Shown: positions 25,188 to 33,240, numbered from the stretch's first letter. The stretch: 43,146 bases of DNA from an uncultured Oscillospiraceae bacterium (GCA_910588935.1 CAJUSM010000017.1:1-43146); one strand, 5' to 3'. Numbers and translations: made by a program. Notes: generated by a model not told the origin, from the letters alone.

Positions 25188-25898
25188 CTACCTCCTTTTC
25201 AAAAAACGGAGATGAGCCTTGACAAAATCCGAGTATTTGTATTTGGAGAGCAGAAGCCTTTCTCCGTTTGTCAGCGTCACATCAGTTTTGGTGTAACCCT
25301 CTACATAGAAGAGATTTACCAGATAGCCCTTATGGATGCGAAAAAATTGGCCCTGCAATTCTGCCTCCAAGTCTCGAATTTTGGTGTAGCTGGCAAACTC
25401 GCCATCTCTCAAATGCAGCACAACTTTGTGGTTGCTGCTTTCGATATAATAAATGTTTTCCAGTGGAACGATTCGGCTGGCCTTGGCAAATTGCAGCGTA
25501 AGTGCGCGGACAGGTTCCTTCTCTGCAGACGCAATCTGTGCAACTGCCCGGGCAAAAACCTGGGCAAACTTTTCCTCGTCTACCGGCTTTAACAGGTATT
25601 GGAACGCGCCTACATCGAAGGCGTCAAACACATAGCGTTGGTATCCGCTTACAAAGATAATAACCGGCTGCGTAGCGTTTGTATGCTCCCTGATTTTCCG
25701 GGCCATTGCCATGCCGTTCGGGCGGTTAGGGACCAGTTCAATATCTAGAAACAGCAAGTCAATTTCCTGATGGTCCGCAAAATAATCCTCAGCGGCAGCG
25801 TACTCTACAATTTCGCATGGATAAGCTTGTGCCTGAATTAAGGAGAAAAGATAGGCACGGCTCTTAGGTTCGTCATCACAAATCGCGATTCTTATCAT
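25188..25898 (-). CDS. LytTR-family response regulator (AgrA-like)
   Basis: A 236-aa regulator. The receiver domain begins MIRIAICDDEPKSRAYL, has the phospho-acceptor Asp in DLLFLDIEL and the conserved Lys in YLLKPVDEEKF. The LytTR DNA-binding domain occupies about residues 135-236 (IYYIESSNHKVVLHLRDG, FFRIHKGYLVNLFYV, LLLSKYKYSDFVKAHLRFL). The start at 25898 is chosen because it begins the receiver fold and has GGAACGAGG upstream. Two LytTR-type repeats lie 56-87 bases before it, suggesting autoregulation of the four-gene operon. Confidence 0.92.
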   Translation of the reverse strand: MIRIAICDDEPKSRAYLFSLIQAQAYPCEIVEYAAAEDYFADHQEIDLLFLDIELVPNRPNGMAMARKIREHTNATQPVIIFVSGYQRYVFDAFDVGAFQYLLKPVDEEKFAQVFARAVAQIASAEKEPVRALTLQFAKASRIVPLENIYYIESSNHKVVLHLRDGEFASYTKIRDLEAELQGQFFRIHKGYLVNLFYVEGYTKTDVTLTNGERLLLSKYKYSDFVKAHLRFLKRR

Positions 25899-25953
25899 AT
25901 AGTTATTCCTCGTTCCTTTTATCGGTTTGGGCAATACGGAAATAAAGCTTCTT

Positions 25954-25985
25954 AGCGCAACTGGACGGTTTGACAGCGTAACTGG
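25954..25985 (-). promoter_or_regulatory. Paired LytTR-type binding sites upstream of the LytTR operon
   Basis: On the minus strand CCAGTTACGCT (25985-25975) and CCAGTTGCGCT (25964-25954) are direct repeats 21 bases apart. LytTR regulators such as AgrA bind two 9-bp repeats of the type ACAGTTAAG separated by about 12 bases, which is this geometry. No good -35/-10 pair follows, consistent with activation. A further hairpin (GTATGA/TCATAC, with ACAGTT in the loop) lies at about 25987-26010. The rest of the 427-base gap to 26325 holds a weak inverted repeat near 26108-26145 and the terminator at 26178-26217. Confidence 0.65.
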
Positions 25986-26177
25986 TGTATGAGAACAGTT
26001 CCATCATACATCGCCAATAAAAAAGGCGCAAGTCATTCATTTGACCGTTGGCTTTTTCCTCCAATATCCTGCCAAAAACGCGATAGAGTTTCCGCCTTAT
26101 CTACAGCGCAAAGCTTATAGGGAATCTGTCCATATTCCTCTATAGGCAACACTCAAAAAAAAACAAAGGTATAAATA

Positions 26178-26217
26178 ATAAGAAGCCCGCCCCGGCACCC
26201 CGGAATGGGCTTCTTAT
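26178..26217 (-). terminator. Intrinsic terminator of the second ABC-2 exporter operon
   Basis: ATAAGAAGCCC (26178-26188) pairs with GGGCTTCTTAT (26207-26217); CCGG repeats inside can extend the stem. Read on the minus strand it is followed by TATTTATACC. It lies about 110 bases after the ATPase stop. Confidence 0.7.
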
Positions 26218-26325
26218 CATACTTACAAAAAAATGGAGAAAATCAGAGGAACCACGTCTTTCGCTAAGTATGCGTTCCACTGAAGAATCGGCCGAAGCGT
26301 GGAACGCTGGCCGCAATATTTCACT

Positions 26326-27327
26326 TTACACCACGTTATGCTCTTCTTGGTAAATTAGCGTATATGCTCGCCGTACAATATCCTCAATCCGCTCCTCTTG
26401 TACATAGAGGTTCATCGGGTCATATTTCCCAATTAGGTCGATCATAACGGCCTTAGCCGTCATCTCCCCTCGAGGCTTAATAATCCAGTGATGCTCATCC
26501 CGTTCCACCAGCTCATAACTCCCATCTTCCTGCCATGTTGGAAGTGAACCTTCAAACTCCAGCTTCACAGTAAAGCCGTCATTATATTTGCTGCGGAAAT
26601 CTTCCAGTGTACCGTCAAATAGCTTTTGCCCCTGGTCAATCATGACCAGCCGCTGGCACACCGCCTCAATGTCATCCATGTCGTGAGTGGTTAAAATAAT
26701 TGTAGTATTCCGCTGGGCGTGAATGTTTTTCAGGCCGTCCCGCAGGAGCTTTTTGCTGGTCACATCCAAACCGATGGTAGGTTCGTCCAAGTACAGCACC
26801 TCTGGGTCGTGGAGCAGGGCAATGGCAATGTTGGCTTTCATTTTCTGGCCCAGGCTTAGTTGGCGCACCGGCTGATGGAGAAAGCTTTTCATATCCAGCA
26901 GCTCAGTGAAAAAATCACAGTTCTTTCGAAAGCGTTCCTTGGGTACAGAGTACAGGCTTTCGTACAGATCAAAGGTATCAGAAATAGGCAAATCCCAGTA
27001 AAGCTGCGACCGCTGGCCAAACACCACCCCAATACGCTTCGCGTTTTCTCTGCGGTTCTCGTACGGGATAATATCCCCTACTTTCGCCACGCCGCTAGTG
27101 GGCAGCAGCACCCCGGAAAGCATCTTTATTGTCGTAGATTTTCCCGCGCCATTTGGGCCAATATACCCCACTACTTCCCCTTTTTCCAGAGAAAAAGACA
27201 CGTTTTTTACTGCTTCTTTTATAGTATATTCCCGGTGAAAAAGCGACTTAACTGCCCCTGCTATCCCCTTTTCCGGCTTGGCGATACGGTACTCTTTGCA
27301 CAGATTCTTTACCTCAATAAAACTCAT
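26326..27327 (-). CDS. ABC-2 exporter ATP-binding subunit (second system)
   Basis: A 333-aa ATPase closely similar in layout to the one at 4533-5504: the same N-terminal insert before the core, Walker A GPNGAGKST at about residues 57-65, signature region LSLGQKMKANIAIALL, Walker B VLYLDEPTIGLD and TTHD switch. The start at 27327 is chosen for its AAAGGAGG site and because it gives the family N-terminus MSFIEVKNLCKEY; it overlaps the upstream gene stop in an ATGA, so translation is coupled. It is the last gene of the operon, unlike the first system where the ATPase comes first. Confidence 0.92.
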   Translation of the reverse strand: MSFIEVKNLCKEYRIAKPEKGIAGAVKSLFHREYTIKEAVKNVSFSLEKGEVVGYIGPNGAGKSTTIKMLSGVLLPTSGVAKVGDIIPYENRRENAKRIGVVFGQRSQLYWDLPISDTFDLYESLYSVPKERFRKNCDFFTELLDMKSFLHQPVRQLSLGQKMKANIAIALLHDPEVLYLDEPTIGLDVTSKKLLRDGLKNIHAQRNTTIILTTHDMDDIEAVCQRLVMIDQGQKLFDGTLEDFRSKYNDGFTVKLEFEGSLPTWQEDGSYELVERDEHHWIIKPRGEMTAKAVMIDLIGKYDPMNLYVQEERIEDIVRRAYTLIYQEEHNVV

Positions 27328-27989
27328 ATATCCTCCTTTAACAAGCTGGCAAAGTCGCATTCGGCCAAAGCATCTTTGATAAAGCAGGCGCTCAGCTTTC
27401 CTGCATGAACCATAAACGCTGTTACTTCACTCAGACTCATATAGCTAATAGGGATCTCAAAGCACCTAGGTTCATCGTACCATTTCAAGGTGCGCTCATT
27501 CCACAGTTCCGCTGCCCGCCCGGGCAAAATGCCAGGGAGCTGGCAGGGTTTTGCAACCCCCAGGGCCTGCCAGATTTTCTCCCGTTTCTCCCAAACACGA
27601 TACAGCTCTAAGTCAATTTGATCCGCGTCGTTGTAGTATGCCTTATTTTGGTCTTGAGCAGGGGATGGATCCGCCTGATAGCGCTGGCGGAACTCAGCCA
27701 GAATAGAGTCTTTCCACGCAATGTCGGTCAAGATATGAACCGCATAACCCAAGGCATAATCCGGACTGGCAAATTCTGGCAGCCTCTGCAGGAATTTTTT
27801 CACTGGTTCCGTATTGCGGTTGCCTCGGGTACCCAAATGCGATTGGTTTTTGATGTCACTGGTGTATCCCTCCAACATATGGACTCCGTCCGGCGCAATA
27901 GCTCCTAAATAGTAAGGCGGCGGGTCGCTTATCTTAAAGTACTCTTTTGCGGCTTCCGCCGCCCCCAAATGGACCATAGGCAACGCCAT
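27324..27989 (-). CDS. Zinc-dependent phospholipase C-like protein inside an exporter operon
   Basis: A 221-aa helical protein of the bacterial phospholipase C/P1 nuclease-like zinc family (Zn_dep_PLPC). Candidate metal ligands are the His of PMVHLGAA, the Asp and His of APDGVHMLE, the His of QSHLGTRG, and His/Asp of YAVHILTDIAWKD. No signal peptide is seen, unlike secreted phospholipases, so it is probably cytoplasmic and may act on another phosphoester or be regulatory. The start at 27989 is preferred over 27998 because AAGGGG sits eight bases upstream. Its stop overlaps the ATPase start, tying its expression to the transporter. Confidence 0.75.
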   Translation of the reverse strand: MALPMVHLGAAEAAKEYFKISDPPPYYLGAIAPDGVHMLEGYTSDIKNQSHLGTRGNRNTEPVKKFLQRLPEFASPDYALGYAVHILTDIAWKDSILAEFRQRYQADPSPAQDQNKAYYNDADQIDLELYRVWEKREKIWQALGVAKPCQLPGILPGRAAELWNERTLKWYDEPRCFEIPISYMSLSEVTAFMVHAGKLSACFIKDALAECDFASLLKEDI

Positions 27990-28020
27990 ATTTCTCATCC
28001 CCTTGCTTTTTATTTATAAT

Positions 28021-28830
28021 TTAGGATCCGGTGCTCTTGTAATGCTTTAGCCCCCAATTCCACAGCAAAATGCTTAGCGCGAATGCCAACGCTCCCACCA
28101 CTGGGCTGAGATAGGGCAATATACCTGGATATCCCTTTGGAATAGCCTTGCCCAACAGCGCAGAGGCTGGGTAAAAATTCATAAACGCAAAGGGCAGGAT
28201 AAAGGTGAGCACAAACTGGATCCCCTTAGGAAAAACAGTAATAGGATAGTTGGTAAACTCTTTCACATCCCACAGCAAAAAGTCCGCAATAGGATTGCTG
28301 CCCACAGAGAAAAAACTCATGGTGGAGGACGCGATCAAGGCCGCTCCCTGAATGAGCGCCGCCCCCAGCACCGCCGAAAAGAGAAAAAAGATACTCTGCA
28401 CAGTAGGCTGAAAAGAAATACTGGCAAGAGAAATCGCCATAATCACCAAAGAAACTGTAAAATGACTGATATAGCCTATATTATATCCCGCAGAGAACAC
28501 CTCGTGCAAAAAGGGATGAATGGGCTTTGTGAGCGAGGCGTCAAACTCCCCGGAACGAATACGCCCCGCCAAGCCCGAGGAAAAGTTATAAAAAAAAGAT
28601 GCGCCAATGGCATAAGACATAACAGAAAGTCCATAAAGCATGAGCACCTCTGAGCCGTTCCAGCCACCTAAAATGTGAAAGCTAGATACCATAATATAAA
28701 TACCGAAAAATGTCGCCCCATAGCTAAGCCACTGTCCCACTATACCCGCGAAAAAAGTACCTCGGTAGGCCATCTCCCGGCGCAAGGCCACCCTAAAAAA
28801 ACTGGTAAACAGCCGCCAAAAATCTTTCAT
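28021..28830 (-). CDS. ABC-2 permease subunit of the second exporter (COG3694-like)
   Basis: A 269-aa membrane protein with about six helices. LMLYGLSVMSYAIGASFFYNF and IRSGEFDASLTKPIHPFLHEVF correspond position for position to the second permease of the first exporter (YSFWMLSRGIYGVFFW, GAFDAYLVRPVSPFLQF). The C-terminal FILPFAFMNFYPASALLGKA is also shared with it (FLPVAFINYYPSVVLLNKA). It follows the other permease by 13 bases. Confidence 0.88.
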   Translation of the reverse strand: MKDFWRLFTSFFRVALRREMAYRGTFFAGIVGQWLSYGATFFGIYIMVSSFHILGGWNGSEVLMLYGLSVMSYAIGASFFYNFSSGLAGRIRSGEFDASLTKPIHPFLHEVFSAGYNIGYISHFTVSLVIMAISLASISFQPTVQSIFFLFSAVLGAALIQGAALIASSTMSFFSVGSNPIADFLLWDVKEFTNYPITVFPKGIQFVLTFILPFAFMNFYPASALLGKAIPKGYPGILPYLSPVVGALAFALSILLWNWGLKHYKSTGS

Positions 28831-28843
28831 TTGCTACCTCCCT

Positions 28844-29638
28844 TCAGCCGCCATTGACGGTCAGCTTCTTTGTTGCCGCCTGCCAAACCAGCCGATCCAC
28901 CAAACATAGCCCAATTAACCACAAGGACGCGGCCAACAGGGAGACCCACGCCTGTTCCACCGAAGTTTTCATTAAAAAGAGATTGATGGGCTCAAAGGTC
29001 ATGTAGCGAAAAGGCAGGCAATAACTGAGAGTTTTCAGAAGCTCTGGGTAAAACCAGATGGGCACCATTGTACCGCCAAATATATTCCGCAAGCCATATA
29101 GATAGAAACGGATGAACCAGCAGCGCTGGAGCCAGAAAGCCAACAGCCCAGCAAGATAGGTTACCTCAAACATTAGACAGATGCCCAAAAATGCAGATAA
29201 AATGAACAACACAATATGGATTGCATCTGGCAGAAGTGCATCGGAAAGGAAAAATAGACTCAGCAGCAACACAGGAGCTGTCGCTGTCAGTGAGCCATAG
29301 ATGTTTTTGCCCAAGGTCTGGGCCAGCATGTAGCCCTTATAGGAAATAGGACGCAGCAGCTCCATAGAGATCGTGCCATCTATCATAGCATTCTCAATCA
29401 TGCCAGCCACATTGGTACGGGTAAGCTGCAGCATAAATGAATTGATAAGCACATACAGCAGCATATCAGGAAAGCTGGTGTCATCGCGTACCCCTGTTTC
29501 CAACAGTGTTTGCCACAAAAATACCTGAATAAGAAAACCCAGCACTGCGCTGAGCAATCCCCATAGCACTGCCGAGCGGTAGGTCAGCTCGGATTTCAGT
29601 GACTTTTTGAATACAATCCAATACTTTTTCATCCGCAT
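28844..29638 (-). CDS. ABC-2 permease subunit of the second exporter (COG4587-like)
   Basis: A 264-aa membrane protein, the first gene of the operon. MIDGTISMELLRPISYKGYML and GTMVPIWFYPELLKTLSYCLPFRYMTFEPI in outline match the first permease of the other system (GTIEMDILKPLDFQFYMF, GQMVPLWIFPSALG). Six helices are visible. GGAGGGATGCGG-type sequence precedes the ATG. It is divergent from the XRE regulator across a 159-base region with mirror-image operators. Confidence 0.88.
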   Translation of the reverse strand: MRMKKYWIVFKKSLKSELTYRSAVLWGLLSAVLGFLIQVFLWQTLLETGVRDDTSFPDMLLYVLINSFMLQLTRTNVAGMIENAMIDGTISMELLRPISYKGYMLAQTLGKNIYGSLTATAPVLLLSLFFLSDALLPDAIHIVLFILSAFLGICLMFEVTYLAGLLAFWLQRCWFIRFYLYGLRNIFGGTMVPIWFYPELLKTLSYCLPFRYMTFEPINLFLMKTSVEQAWVSLLAASLWLIGLCLVDRLVWQAATKKLTVNGG

Positions 29639-29711
29639 CCCTCCTTATAGGCATTGTATTTCGCTTACAGGAGGTTTGTCAATCTCTTCTCCTGATACAA
29701 AAGTCCGCCTG

Positions 29712-29783
29712 TGACATTTAGTGCTTGTCACTCTACTTCTCATAATATCATATAATCGTCTTGATGACAAGCACTAAATGTCA
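29712..29783. promoter_or_regulatory. Divergent promoter region framed by two identical mirror-image operators
   Basis: TGACATTTAGTGCTTGTCA (29712-29730) and its exact complement (29765-29783) are separated by 34 bases. Each arm is itself a partial palindrome (TGACA/TGTCA), as expected for a dimeric helix-turn-helix repressor. Between them lie promoters: on the minus strand TTGTCA (29770-29765), 17 bases, TATTAT (29747-29742) toward the exporter; on the plus strand TATAAT (29751-29756) toward the XRE gene with TTGTCA 20 bases upstream. Both -35 boxes lie within operators, so the neighbouring XRE protein could repress both directions at once. Confidence 0.75.
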
Positions 29784-29797
29784 AAAAGGACGGTAAA

Positions 29798-30052
29798 ATG
29801 TTTATCAATAAGACTTCTGACGGAAAAAACAATCTTTGCGGCCGAAATGTAGCGGCAGCACGCAAGCGCCTGGGTATCTCGCAACGGAAACTGGCTAACC
29901 AGCTTCAACTATATGGTTTGTCCATTGACAAAAACGCTGTCCAACGAATCGAGTCTGGACAGCGATTTGTGACGGATATTGAGTTGGTAGCATTTGTGAA
30001 TGTATTAGGGCTTGCTTATGAAGAACTGCTTTCTTCCCCAACCGGGCTCTAA
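29798..30052 (+). CDS. Small XRE-family (Cro/CI-type) DNA-binding regulator
   Basis: An 84-aa protein that is essentially one helix-turn-helix domain: NVAAARKRLGISQRKLANQL, then IDKNAVQRIESGQRFVTDIEL and ALAVVLGL-type ending (AFVNVLGLAYEELL). AAGGACGG precedes the ATG 14 bases after the right-hand operator. It is divergent from the exporter/phospholipase operon and probably binds the two 19-bp operators. No sensor domain is present, so induction must involve a partner, a ligand in the small domain or its level. Confidence 0.9.
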   Translation: MFINKTSDGKNNLCGRNVAAARKRLGISQRKLANQLQLYGLSIDKNAVQRIESGQRFVTDIELVAFVNVLGLAYEELLSSPTGL

Positions 30053-30145
30053 AAAACGGGGTCGGGCTCGCTCGAAGGGACTTTTCATACTTATACGCCT
30101 TTTCTATAGCCGTATAGTAAAGCCCTTACAGTGGTTTTGGTTTAC

Positions 30146-31024
30146 TCAACAAAAAAGTTTTTCCAAAACTTGGTAAATCCGGGTTCTGTCTACTTTACAT
30201 GCAACCTCCACGTTCCCTCTATGGTCAGGTGTAAAGGCTGTGCCCCCCATGCTTTCCTCATTCTCTGTTTCCACCTGAACCCGCCCCCGTTTGAACACAC
30301 AGATGTCTGGGTAGAATATGGAGACCGCTGCCAGCGGATCATGGAGAGTCAGCCTACCGGTACTTTTCAGCCATGCGTTTCCAAAGTCCATCACAGCATT
30401 CAGCAGGCGATCTTTGGTTGGGAAAAGCCGCTGGGCAGCGCCAGCTTGTATGGTCAATTGATCTGTCACTTCCAATGGAATGACCCGGTGGACCGCCGCT
30501 TGTGCAGCAAACACCTCTTGGGATGCCATTGGGTCTGCCCAGGAATTCCAGTTGTAAGTGGGAGCCGGCAAAGGCTCGGCTCCAAAATAGCCATTCATGG
30601 TGTAAAGCCCTTTCAACAGGCCTGGAGCGTCTGGGTACCGCCTGAATAGGGCCGCAATATTTGTCATATTACCGATGCCCACGAGAATAACCTCGTGGGC
30701 ATTTTCCTTAATTAGCTGGTAAAAAACCCCTGGCGCGTCTCCCTTCATAAAATCCCTGTGGGGCCAGTTTTTCAATTTCCCCGCTCCCTCAGGCACGGGA
30801 TAAACCGGCACAGGCTGTAAAGTTTCATCCATTCCCGCTACAATTGTCACCCGCCTTCCTGCCGCCTGGCAAATTGCATCTGCCACCGCAGCCCGCCTTT
30901 CCGGTTCTCCGCATACAGTAGCAATGCCCAACAGCTGGCAGCAGGGTTCCCGCAGCAGGTAAGCCAGACAGACCGCATCGTCAATATCCCCGCCAATATC
31001 CGTGTCCAATAAAATCTTGATCAT
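30146..31024 (-). CDS. Inosine-uridine-preferring nucleoside hydrolase family protein
   Basis: A 292-aa cytoplasmic hydrolase that cleaves the N-glycosidic bond of ribonucleosides, releasing ribose. The calcium-binding signature DTDIGGDIDDA is at residues 7-17; VILVGIGNMTNIAALF and the late HDPLAAV supply further active-site residues. NWNSWADPMASQEVF stands where typical enzymes have the NxxxDPEA motif. GGAGGAG lies before the ATG. It is monocistronic, convergent with the XRE gene; no clear terminator is seen in the 93 bases between them. Confidence 0.9.
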   Translation of the reverse strand: MIKILLDTDIGGDIDDAVCLAYLLREPCCQLLGIATVCGEPERRAAVADAICQAAGRRVTIVAGMDETLQPVPVYPVPEGAGKLKNWPHRDFMKGDAPGVFYQLIKENAHEVILVGIGNMTNIAALFRRYPDAPGLLKGLYTMNGYFGAEPLPAPTYNWNSWADPMASQEVFAAQAAVHRVIPLEVTDQLTIQAGAAQRLFPTKDRLLNAVMDFGNAWLKSTGRLTLHDPLAAVSIFYPDICVFKRGRVQVETENEESMGGTAFTPDHRGNVEVACKVDRTRIYQVLEKLFC

Positions 31025-31119
31025 ACTATATGCTCCTCCGCCTTTTCTGAATCTATTTTACTATAAATTGAGAGAAGGGGCAAGCGCGCGAAAGAGAAAC
31101 ATTAATCGTGAATCGCCTA

Positions 31120-31148
31120 TTGACAAGCGGAAAACTTCGTGGTATACT
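31120..31148 (+). promoter_or_regulatory. Promoter of the GntR/ABC operon
   Basis: TTGACA (31120-31125), exactly 17 bases, TATACT (31143-31148): a near-consensus vegetative promoter. Confidence 0.9.
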
Positions 31149-31157
31149 GCAGTTGTA

Positions 31158-31179
31158 GTTAATTACTTGAGTAGTTAAC
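31158..31179 (+). promoter_or_regulatory. Palindromic operator, probable GntR/YtrA-type site
   Basis: The two halves GTTAATTACT (31158-31167) and AGTAGTTAAC (31170-31179) are inverted repeats with two central bases; 8 of the 10 outer pairs match. It sits just downstream of the -10 box, where bound repressor would block transcription. The regulator encoded 22 bases later is the obvious ligand. Confidence 0.7.
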
Positions 31180-31201
31180 CAGTTTAGAGAAGGAGAAACA
31201 A

Positions 31202-31588
31202 ATGCAAAAGCTGGATTTAAATGGAGAAAAGCCCATTTTTCTGCAAATTGCTGAAAGCTTGGAGGACGTGATATTATCCGGCGCTTTGCCGGAAGAGGGG
31301 CAGCTTCCCTCAATCACAGAGCTTTCCGTACAGTACACCATTAACCCCGCTACGGCCCTGAAGGGCATCAACCTGCTGGTGGACCAGGGTGCGGCCTACA
31401 AGAAGCGGGGCGTAGGTATGTTTGTAGCCAAGGGCGCCAGAGCCGTGCTGAAAAAAAAGCGTCAGGGAGAGTTTTCTTCCCGCTTTGTAATAACTATGGT
31501 GGCAGAAGCCAAGCGTCTGGGCATATCCCGGCATGAGCTACTGGATATGGTAGCTTTAGAATTTGACAGTACAGAGAAAGGAAGATAA
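31202..31588 (+). CDS. GntR-family regulator, YtrA subfamily
   Basis: A 128-aa regulator: the winged helix (about residues 1-75; IFLQIAESLEDVILSGALPEEGQLPSITELS in outline, ATALKGINLLVDQGAAYKKRG) followed by only about 50 residues, the short dimerisation tail typical of YtrA. YtrA proteins repress the ABC operon they head and respond to cell-wall antibiotics in Bacillus. AGAAGGAG precedes the ATG. The ATPase gene starts 4 bases after its stop. Confidence 0.93.
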   Translation: MQKLDLNGEKPIFLQIAESLEDVILSGALPEEGQLPSITELSVQYTINPATALKGINLLVDQGAAYKKRGVGMFVAKGARAVLKKKRQGEFSSRFVITMVAEAKRLGISRHELLDMVALEFDSTEKGR

Positions 31589-31592
31589 GAGT

Positions 31593-32444
31593 ATGGCAAT
31601 ACAATTACAGAATATTTCCAAAAGCTTTGGGCAGGTACAGGCTCTAAAAGAGGTCAGCGCCGTGTTCGAGGAAAACCGGATTTACGGTCTCCTGGGCCGC
31701 AACGGGGCGGGAAAGTCTACCTTGCTGAACCTTCTGACAAACCGCATTTTCCCCGATGAGGGCACTATACTTGTGGATGGGGAAAATGGCTTGGAAAATG
31801 ACCACGCCCAAGGTAAGCTTTTTTTGATGAGCGAAACCACTCTGCATCCAGACTCTATGCGGGTAAATGGGGCTTTCCACTGGGCAAAGGCCTTTTATCC
31901 TGATTTTGACGAAAACTATGCCGGGAAACTTTTGGATGACTTCGCGTTAAACCCCAAAGCAAGGATTTCTGGGCTCTCTACTGGCTATCGCTCTATTTTC
32001 AAACTAATTCTAGCACTATCTGTAAATGCTCCCTATGTGTTGCTGGATGAGCCGGTACTGGGGCTAGACGCCAACCACCGAGAGCTTTTTTACAAGCGCT
32101 TGCTGGAAAAATACGGAGAAAGCCCCTTTACTGTAGTGCTCTCTACCCATTTGATTGAAGAAGTGGCAAACCTTGTGGAAGATGTGATCATTATTAAGGA
32201 AGGGGAAATTCTGCGGCAGGAATCACGAGAAACCTTGCTGGCCGGTGGCTACACTGTTTCTGGGGGATCCGCAGCTGTAGAGGCTTACATCCAAAACAAA
32301 AAGGTGCTGGGGGTGGATGCTCTAGGCGGGCTGCGCACCGCCTATGTGCTAGGGGTTCCAGAAAAGGACGGGGTAACCGCAAAAGATTTGGAGTTTGGTC
32401 CAATGGACCTGCAGAAGCTTTTCATTCAGCTTACCAATTCCTAG
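31593..32444 (+). CDS. ABC transporter ATP-binding protein (YtrB-like)
   Basis: A 283-aa ATPase. The start at 31593 is chosen over an upstream in-frame ATG at 31563 because of GAAAGGAAGATAAGAGT upstream and the family N-terminus MAIQLQNISKSFG. Walker A GRNGAGKST is at about residues 35-43, the signature is LSTGYRSIFKL (the LSTGY variant found in YtrB-type ATPases), Walker B VLLDEPVLGLD and LSTH switch. The C-terminal 80 residues are an accessory domain. The next gene encodes the membrane part. Confidence 0.9.
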   Translation: MAIQLQNISKSFGQVQALKEVSAVFEENRIYGLLGRNGAGKSTLLNLLTNRIFPDEGTILVDGENGLENDHAQGKLFLMSETTLHPDSMRVNGAFHWAKAFYPDFDENYAGKLLDDFALNPKARISGLSTGYRSIFKLILALSVNAPYVLLDEPVLGLDANHRELFYKRLLEKYGESPFTVVLSTHLIEEVANLVEDVIIIKEGEILRQESRETLLAGGYTVSGGSAAVEAYIQNKKVLGVDALGGLRTAYVLGVPEKDGVTAKDLEFGPMDLQKLFIQLTNS

Positions 32445-32491
32445 CACCTGCCATACACCATAAAAATTTTTCTTTAGAAAAGAGGTCCAAT

Positions 32492-33235
32492 ATGAAAATT
32501 TATCCTACCTTCCGTTACCAGCTGCGAGATCAGCGCACCGCAATCTTGATTTATTACGCTGTACTGCTATGCATGATTCTTGTGTCTTGTATCGTTATGC
32601 TCCTTATCCCTGCTGAAGCCGGAGGCATTGTTACTACCAATGGCGTTACTGCTATAACCATTTTTTTCGTTTTCATCCTCTCCCTATGTGCCTTTAAGGA
32701 GAGTTTCTTAGCAAATCTTCAGCATGGCATTTCCCGGCGCAGCCAGTTTTTGGGACATTTAGGAGCTATGGGCGTGGTCTGCGCTATTATGGCTGTGGCA
32801 GATGAGTTTTATCTCCTACTGCTTTCGGGGTTCCATACAGTTTTCCCTAATTGTTTCGGCACGGAAGAATCCCTCTATGAGTTACTTTACTCTTACGATG
32901 GAGGTCACCCCAAAGGCCCTCTATTTTCTATAATTTTTAGCCTCTTTGCTCTGCTGGCTGTATACTCCTTGGGTTATCTCTTCGCGGTTTTCATGTACCG
33001 CCTGCACAAAACAGGCAAAATCATCTTCTGGGTGGGTACTCCTACCCTGTTCATCCTTATTTCCGCTTACCTTGACGCCCATCCCTGGATCCACGGAAAG
33101 GTTATAATATTTTTTTTGGACGTGCTCCAGCTATGCTTTAGCCGCCTGCCTCAAATGGTACTTACCTGCACCTTGCTTACCGTGCTTTTTTCCGGCATTG
33201 CTTGGCTACTGCTGCGCCGAGCTACAATAAAATAG
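32492..33235 (+). CDS. Membrane protein, probable permease of the GntR-controlled ABC system
   Basis: A 247-aa protein with six hydrophobic segments (first about residues 18-40, last about 222-243), no recognisable catalytic motif. It shows the length and topology of ABC-2-type permeases paired with YtrB-like ATPases, though sequence motifs are weak. AAAAGAGG precedes the ATG. A strong terminator follows directly, so the operon is regulator-ATPase-permease. Confidence 0.8.
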   Translation: MKIYPTFRYQLRDQRTAILIYYAVLLCMILVSCIVMLLIPAEAGGIVTTNGVTAITIFFVFILSLCAFKESFLANLQHGISRRSQFLGHLGAMGVVCAIMAVADEFYLLLLSGFHTVFPNCFGTEESLYELLYSYDGGHPKGPLFSIIFSLFALLAVYSLGYLFAVFMYRLHKTGKIIFWVGTPTLFILISAYLDAHPWIHGKVIIFFLDVLQLCFSRLPQMVLTCTLLTVLFSGIAWLLLRRATIK

Positions 33236-33240
33236 CCATT

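Noticed and set aside
29712..29783. Inverted repeat as an insertion-sequence end or attachment site
   Set aside because: The arms frame promoters of two intact divergent genes and look like repressor sites; no transposase or duplication is present.
30053..30145. Terminator between the XRE gene and nucleoside hydrolase
   Set aside because: Only scattered GC-rich words; no stable stem with a T-run.
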